From Nocardia donostiensis (GTDB lineage Bacteria; Actinomycetota; Actinomycetes; Mycobacteriales; Mycobacteriaceae), in contig NZ_MUKP01000041.1 in assembly GCF_002081715.1 (NCBI RefSeq), positions 1 to 42,696 of the forward strand: DNA of 42,696 nucleotides, read 5' to 3'. Both the position numbers and the translations under genes were made by a program. The notes below the pieces were generated by a model. That model searched no databases and was not told where the DNA came from. It saw only the letters and a program-made list of their open reading frames with translations. Of this stretch, positions 38,725 to 42,696 are shown one piece after another (position 1 is the stretch's first letter; every line of letters begins with the position of its first letter).

Positions 38725-38935
38725 TGCGCAGTGCTGTATCCGGTCATTGCCGAGGCGGCGCGCCGGGTGGGCGCGGCATCGACCTTGACCCGGTCGACGT
38801 GACCGACCCGAATGAAGCCCGATGGTTGCGCGCCTGCCTACCGCCGGACCAGCCGGAGCGAACGGCGGGGCTCGAAGCGGAGATGGCGATGGCGGTGGCG
38901 GCTTCTCCGCTGCTGGTCACAAGGCCGTTTACTGG
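38725..38935 (+). pseudogene. Frameshifted DUF2332 fragment
   Basis: LYPVIAEAARRVG in one frame and GIDLDPVDVTDPNEARWLRA, then CLPPDQPERTAGLEAEMAMA in another, match consecutive pieces of DUF2332 proteins, where the pattern EvaaRvG.DL.PvDvtdp...WLra.vwPdq..R is expected. A frameshift near 38765 separates them, and both the N- and C-terminal parts of the ~330-residue family are missing. It abuts the toxin fragment on the opposite strand near 38710-38725. Confidence 0.6.
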
Positions 38936-39087
38936 CGTGGCTGGCAGGCGGATCACACCTCGAGAACAGCCCCTCGGTGCAGCGTGCGCAATGAGTTTGA
39001 TCCTCCGCAACGAGGGAAGGTGGTCGGTGACCGAACACCGGGCGCAACAGTTGGCCGTGCACGACACTTTCACCGAAAGGGCATGTC

Positions 39088-40338
39088 GTGGAGGTAAGCA
39101 ACCTGGGCCGGGGCGTCGGAGCAGACGGCCCCGCATTCGGGAATGTGGCAGCAGGTCACGAAGCCCTCACCATCGGCGTAGTAGTCGCTCGCACCGGCAG
39201 GTTGGCGAGTTTGGGCGATCCGGTGGACTTCGCCATGTCGTATCTGGCGCCGAGCTTGGAGGGCATCTCTATCCGGGGGCACCGGATACGGTTGGTGAGC
39301 CGGGACAGCACCTCAACTGCCGAGGGCGGCCGACGGGCCGTCGCGGAACTCGTCCGTGACGAGGGGGCGGTCGTTGTGCTCACCCTGGCGGGTACCCAGG
39401 TTCTGCCCGCTGTCGCCGACAGCTGCGAAGAGCTCGGCGTCACCTGTATCTCGAGCACTTTCCCCTGGCAGGTCTACTACTACGGGCGGGGCGCCACCGA
39501 CAACCGGCCTTTCGAGCGGACCTTCCACTTCTGCTGGGGTTTGGACGATATCGCCGAGATCTTCGCTGATCTCTGGGAGCATACCTGCGGGACTTCCCAC
39601 GTCGTGGGATGCTTGTGGAACGGTGGGCCGCAGGGAAATTGGTCTCGCGACGACCGGCGCGGCTTCGCTCCCGTAGCGCGGGACCGCGGCTACCGACTCG
39701 TCGACCCGGAGGGTTATCACGAGCCGGCCGCTACCCTCGACACTCACCTGAACGCTTTCCGCGAGGCCGACGCCGACATCGTTACCAGCGCCGCCACCGC
39801 CCGCGATCTCGGCCTGTTCCGGGCACGCGCCACCGAAGTGGGTTGGCGGCCCCGTCTGATCACGTGTTCCCGCTGGCTCGCCTACCCGCCCTGCGCAGCC
39901 GGCCCCGACGGTCCGCCCGCACAGGCGAACGTGGGCACGCTGGTCTACTGGTCGCCCGCCCACCCCTACTGGTCGTCGCTCGACGGCAGCACCGCCGCCG
40001 AATACGCCGAAGCCTACGAGCAGTGGAGCGGACGGCAATGGCTGCAACCCCTCGGTCTCGCGCACGCCTTGTTCGAGGTCACCGTCCACGCGCTGCGCAC
40101 AGCGGACGACCCCGCCGATACCGCCTCGATCGCCGCCGCGATGAAGCGGACCAACGTACACACCCTCGCCGGGCGGCTGGACTGGACCAGCGGGCCGGTC
40201 CCCAACATCGCCACTGTGCCGCTGGCGGGCGGCCAGTGGCAGCCGGGCGTCCGCCACGACTACGAGCTCGCGGTGATCACTCCCGGCCGGGTCGACGGGT
40301 TGCGGCCTACCGCTGATCTGTCCCTCTCTACGGCATGA
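39088..40338 (+). CDS. Periplasmic-binding-protein-like protein without signal peptide
   Basis: 416 residues with the two-lobe fold of branched-chain amino acid receptors (Peripla_BP_6-like). Typical parts are LTIGVVVARTGRLASLGDPV, then GGRRAVAELVRDEGAVVVLT, and VGTLVYWSPAHPYW. No signal peptide or lipobox precedes the first strand, and no ABC permease genes are nearby, so it is probably cytoplasmic, perhaps a sensor or an orphan enzyme-associated binder. GTG 39088 has AAAGGG about 6 nt upstream. A secreted beta-lactamase-fold gene follows after 43 nt and is likely co-transcribed. Confidence 0.8.
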   Translation: MEVSNLGRGVGADGPAFGNVAAGHEALTIGVVVARTGRLASLGDPVDFAMSYLAPSLEGISIRGHRIRLVSRDSTSTAEGGRRAVAELVRDEGAVVVLTLAGTQVLPAVADSCEELGVTCISSTFPWQVYYYGRGATDNRPFERTFHFCWGLDDIAEIFADLWEHTCGTSHVVGCLWNGGPQGNWSRDDRRGFAPVARDRGYRLVDPEGYHEPAATLDTHLNAFREADADIVTSAATARDLGLFRARATEVGWRPRLITCSRWLAYPPCAAGPDGPPAQANVGTLVYWSPAHPYWSSLDGSTAAEYAEAYEQWSGRQWLQPLGLAHALFEVTVHALRTADDPADTASIAAAMKRTNVHTLAGRLDWTSGPVPNIATVPLAGGQWQPGVRHDYELAVITPGRVDGLRPTADLSLSTA

Positions 40339-40381
40339 CCGCAGGGCACGACTATCACTCCAGCCACTCAGGAGACAGACC

Positions 40382-41134
40382 ATGAGCTACCGAGCCTTGG
40401 CGATAGCGGCACTTGCCGCCAGCGCATGCTGGGCCCTCACCCCACCTGCCGTGAGCGCGGCACCGTCCCCCGAACCGGCGCCACCCAGCGCAACGAGCGA
40501 TACGACTCCCCCGCGCACCGCCATATCGGTGCGCACGCCGTTCGGCTTCCAGTGGGGAACGGCGAACGAATTTCAGACGCGCAGTGCACTGTCGATGGCC
40601 AAGCTCTACCTCGCCGACTACGCGCTGCGCCATGGCGACGGTTCGGCCGAGGACCACGCCTACGGCGAGCGGATGATCCGCTACTCCGACGACGCCGCCG
40701 CCGACGCGGTCGAAGCCAAGTACCCCGGGGCGATCGCGGCCGTCGCCGCCGAATACGGACTCGAAGAAACCCGACCGGGCACGAGCTGGAGCACCTCCAC
40801 CACCAGCACCGCCGACCTAGCCGATTTCCTCGACACCAAACAGCGCACCGACCCCGGCTCACCGATCCTCGGCTGGATGGCCACCGCCGCACCCACCGCC
40901 GCCGACGGCACCGAGCAGAACTGGGGCACCGCCCTGCTGCCCGGTGTGCAGGGCACCAAATGGGGTTGGTCGGATATGGCGCCGCCCGAAGTCGCTTCGG
41001 CCTCGTTCGGCCCAGGCTTCTCCGTCGCCGCGCACACCCATGGCAGCCCGGCCGATCAGAACAACGACCTGTTCGGCGCAGTACCCACCGTCATTGCCGA
41101 CCTGCTCGGAGTTCCGGTCGCCCCCTCCTCATAG
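40382..41134 (+). CDS. Secreted beta-lactamase-fold serine hydrolase-like protein
   Basis: 250 residues. A signal peptide is clear: MSYRALAIAALAASACWALT, with a likely cut after AVSA. A Pro-rich linker follows. SALSMAKLYLADY contains the S-x-x-K active-site pattern (S-M-A-K). YSDDAAADAV is in the position of the SDN loop and KWGWSD in that of the KTG motif. The sequence is shorter than class A beta-lactamases, and no E166-type motif is obvious, so penicillinase activity is doubtful; a cell-wall-related or inactive homolog is more likely. Confidence 0.75.
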   Translation: MSYRALAIAALAASACWALTPPAVSAAPSPEPAPPSATSDTTPPRTAISVRTPFGFQWGTANEFQTRSALSMAKLYLADYALRHGDGSAEDHAYGERMIRYSDDAAADAVEAKYPGAIAAVAAEYGLEETRPGTSWSTSTTSTADLADFLDTKQRTDPGSPILGWMATAAPTAADGTEQNWGTALLPGVQGTKWGWSDMAPPEVASASFGPGFSVAAHTHGSPADQNNDLFGAVPTVIADLLGVPVAPSS

Positions 41135-41183
41135 GTGTAGTCGCCGTTCAACCAGCCTTTGTACCGCTGCTCCGCGACCACAG

Positions 41184-41756
41184 TTAGGCACCGCTTCGGA
41201 GCAGTTCGACTGCCTCGACCATCCCGTAACGGCTGACCAGAGTCTCCAGAACATGCTCGACGCTCTCGGGCGGATTGCGGCGGCGACCGGTGATGGCCTC
41301 GACAGCTTGGAGTGCAGTGCCGGGAGCGACAGCGACGGTATCAGCCGCGAACTGCGCAGGCCGCAGAATCTGAATGTGCTTCGGAACCTTGGATTGTGGG
41401 AAATGACGCACGTTGTCGGTGACGATAGCGCCGGCGCCGCCGACTACAGCGGCGGCGATCACATGTTCGTCGTCGGCGTCTGGAAGACCGAACGTGCCCT
41501 CGTGGGGTTCCCAGCCTTCCACGAGGGCACCATCGAAGGCCGAGCCCATCTGCTCGATGAGGCGGTGAGCACGCGTCTCGGCATTGCGTCGATCCTCACC
41601 TCGCGCGACTAGCTTGCGGGCTTCGTGAAACTCCAGCTCTTCGAGGATCGTGCTGGACCATAGCGGCCGGTACAAGCCTTCGACTGCTAGTGACAGCAGG
41701 AAATCGCGTTGCAGACTCGGCCACAGCACGCACGTATCCAGCACGACAGCGAACAT
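41184..41756 (-). CDS. PIN-domain toxin (VapC-like)
   Basis: 190 residues. PIN acidic residues are visible: D7 in VVLDTCVLWPS, E39/E40 in ILEELEFHE, D96 in LPDADDEHVIAAAV and D114 in IVTDNVRHFP. These form a Mg-dependent RNase site. The ~70-residue C-terminal part after IQILRP is an extra helical region. The gene starts 12 nt after the HTH antitoxin gene, whose operator is just upstream. Together they form a type II toxin-antitoxin unit; the RNA target is unknown. Confidence 0.88.
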   Translation of the reverse strand: MFAVVLDTCVLWPSLQRDFLLSLAVEGLYRPLWSSTILEELEFHEARKLVARGEDRRNAETRAHRLIEQMGSAFDGALVEGWEPHEGTFGLPDADDEHVIAAAVVGGAGAIVTDNVRHFPQSKVPKHIQILRPAQFAADTVAVAPGTALQAVEAITGRRRNPPESVEHVLETLVSRYGMVEAVELLRSGA

Positions 41757-41768
41757 GCCGGGATTGTT

Positions 41769-42299
41769 TCAGCCCTTGCTCTTTCGCCGTTCTGCGGCAG
41801 CACGGCGGGCCTCGCGAAGCTGCTGTTGGATCACTGACGGATCTTCCTCGGCGTCGAGATCGACCGAAGTCTCCGCCAGGAAAGCGTACTGCCGTTGCCT
41901 GCGAACTTCCCGATACTTCAGAACGTCATCGAGCAGCAGCCGGTGCCGGGTGCCGATGCGCTCCGCTGGCAGCTCGCCTTTCTCGATAAGCCGCTTCACC
42001 GTCGGCCGACTCACACCGAGTAGATCCGCAGCCTGTTGAGACGTCAACGTCATGCTCTGGGGCGCTACGGTAACTGCCTTGCCCGCTCGCATCGCGGCCA
42101 CGATTTGTTTCAGTGCCTGGTGCACTTCCCGCGGGAGTTCGATCCGGTCGTGCTCGTCTACGCCGACCAGCGCGTAGTTGGGTTGCGCGCGAGTGCCTTG
42201 GCTCCGTTCGTGCGCATCGAGGAAGCTGAGGACGGTGGCGAGGCCCTCCTGCCCTTCGGCCGGGATATAGGTCCTCTCCTCGAGTACTTCTGCGGTCAT
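41769..42299 (-). CDS. Excisionase-type HTH antitoxin of the PIN toxin
   Basis: 176 residues. The C-terminal half has the excisionase HTH: MTLTSQQAADLLGVSRPTVK, then RLIEKGELPAERIGTRHRLL. A ~95-residue N-terminal region precedes it, and a charged tail (LREARRAAAERRKSKG) follows. ATG 42299 has GAGGAGG in place, so the longer upstream frame is not used. It is the proximal gene of the pair. Such HTH proteins bind their own promoter and neutralise the PIN partner. Confidence 0.85.
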   Translation of the reverse strand: MTAEVLEERTYIPAEGQEGLATVLSFLDAHERSQGTRAQPNYALVGVDEHDRIELPREVHQALKQIVAAMRAGKAVTVAPQSMTLTSQQAADLLGVSRPTVKRLIEKGELPAERIGTRHRLLLDDVLKYREVRRQRQYAFLAETSVDLDAEEDPSVIQQQLREARRAAAERRKSKG

Positions 42300-42332
42300 G
42301 CGGCACCTCCTCACCTGAACGGACGGCAGCAG

Positions 42333-42370
42333 ATTCGAACGTTCCGAAATACGTTTCGAAACGTTCGAAT
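42333..42370. promoter_or_regulatory. 38-bp palindromic operator of the toxin-antitoxin pair
   Basis: Arms ATTCGAACGTT (42333-42343) and AACGTTCGAAT (42360-42370) are exact complements, and the inner parts also match closely (CCGAAAT and ACGTTTCGA). Each arm contains smaller palindromes (TTCGAA, AACGTT). It lies 34 nt upstream of the antitoxin start. Confidence 0.85.
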
Positions 42371-42472
42371 AGTGTCTCATGAGCGACTACTCATGTCGAG
42401 TCACGACTGGCCACACCTCGGCCACAAGACACTCCGGCAGCTCAGGCGGGGGTGAGCTTCGGACAGTAGTGC

Positions 42473-42696
42473 TCAGTGCTGGATCAGGCCGCCGACCGGC
42501 ACAGGGGCGACGTGGCCGGTTACCGGAAGGGTTTGCGCCAGGGCGAAGCCGATGTCGACCAGCGATGACCGGTGCAGGGAAGCGACGTCGGGGATCGGAG
42601 TCCAGGTCGACTCGACGGTTTCGCCGTCCGGCTCGGGTCGGAGTTGGCCGCCGGTGATGCGGACCTGGTAGAAGATGCCGACGTTCTGGTGTTCGG
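42473..42696 (-). CDS. NUDIX hydrolase, C-terminal part (5' end outside window)
   Basis: The minus-strand frame is open at the window edge and ends at TGA 42475-42473. The ~74 residues read NVGIFYQVRITGGQLRPEPD, then GETVESTWTPIPDVASLHRS and SLVDIGFALAQ. This matches the region after the Nudix box in many actinobacterial NUDIX proteins (pattern N..vfY.vr...G.l......E....W.p...l). The Nudix box itself lies outside, so substrate and activity cannot be judged. Confidence 0.7.
   Translation of the reverse strand, partial: EHQNVGIFYQVRITGGQLRPEPDGETVESTWTPIPDVASLHRSSLVDIGFALAQTLPVTGHVAPVPVGGLIQH

Noticed and set aside
38799..39359. Plus-strand frame of ~186 codons as a real gene
   Set aside because: Its 5' part is the DUF2332 fragment and the rest is out of frame with the binding-protein-like gene it overlaps; no ribosome site.

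Overview
The window looks like chromosomal DNA of a mycolic-acid actinomycete, most likely Nocardia or a close relative. Reasons: high GC with GTG starts; a qcrB 3' end with the actinobacterial PDFY motif; a DUF397 gene; the tadA/TadA-associated gene pair; mycothiol-linked families (maleylpyruvate-isomerase-like proteins, a truncated Rv2466c-like gene); an MmpL transporter; DUF3556; and a KstR-like box. The genus is an inference, not a measured result.

Layout. 1-7.1 kb: qcrB end, DUF397, DUF309, then three queuosine-related genes (gluQ, yhhQ-type precursor transporter, tgt) interleaved with two Q/P/Y-rich membrane proteins (RDD, DUF4190). 7.1-14.7 kb: an efflux block: TetR, cysteine-free Rrf2 and two ABC half-transporters that read as a heterodimer with one degenerate ATP site, diverging from an MmpL exporter across palindromic operator-like DNA. 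14.7-20.7 kb: small membrane protein, tRNA-Ser(CGA) with terminator, tadA and partner, prephenate dehydrogenase, a 55-aa cysteine-rich gene, a truncated DsbA-like relic, a glycolipid-binding protein, and a solitary C5-methyltransferase overlapping vsr. 20.7-30.7 kb: metabolic and regulatory operons: ArsR-SRPBCC-TIGR03086; a four-gene oxidation operon (diiron protein, 2Fe-2S reductase, Baeyer-Villiger-type monooxygenase, SDR) facing its own TetR; EamA exporter plus NAD(P)-binding protein facing a LysR. 30.9-32.6 kb: DUF3556 membrane protein.

32.7-42.7 kb is accessory and partly decayed: four translationally coupled small genes facing a TPR-like XRE regulator over a palindrome; a HEPN-like protein; a PP2C-like phosphatase; a DUF4288-like protein; a CdiA-type nuclease-toxin fragment overlapping a possible immunity gene; a frameshifted DUF2332 fragment; a leaderless substrate-binding-like protein; a secreted beta-lactamase-fold protein; and a PIN/excisionase-HTH toxin-antitoxin pair with a 38-bp operator. 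The window ends inside a NUDIX gene.

The strongest candidates for something under-described are the small-gene/XRE-TPR cassette at 32.7-35.1 kb, including a protein with two tandem excisionase-like helix-turn-helix units; the diiron oxidation operon at 23.0-27.4 kb; and the queuosine-salvage neighbourhood, whose Tgt has an unusual substrate loop. All functions are read from sequence motifs by eye; no database search was run.
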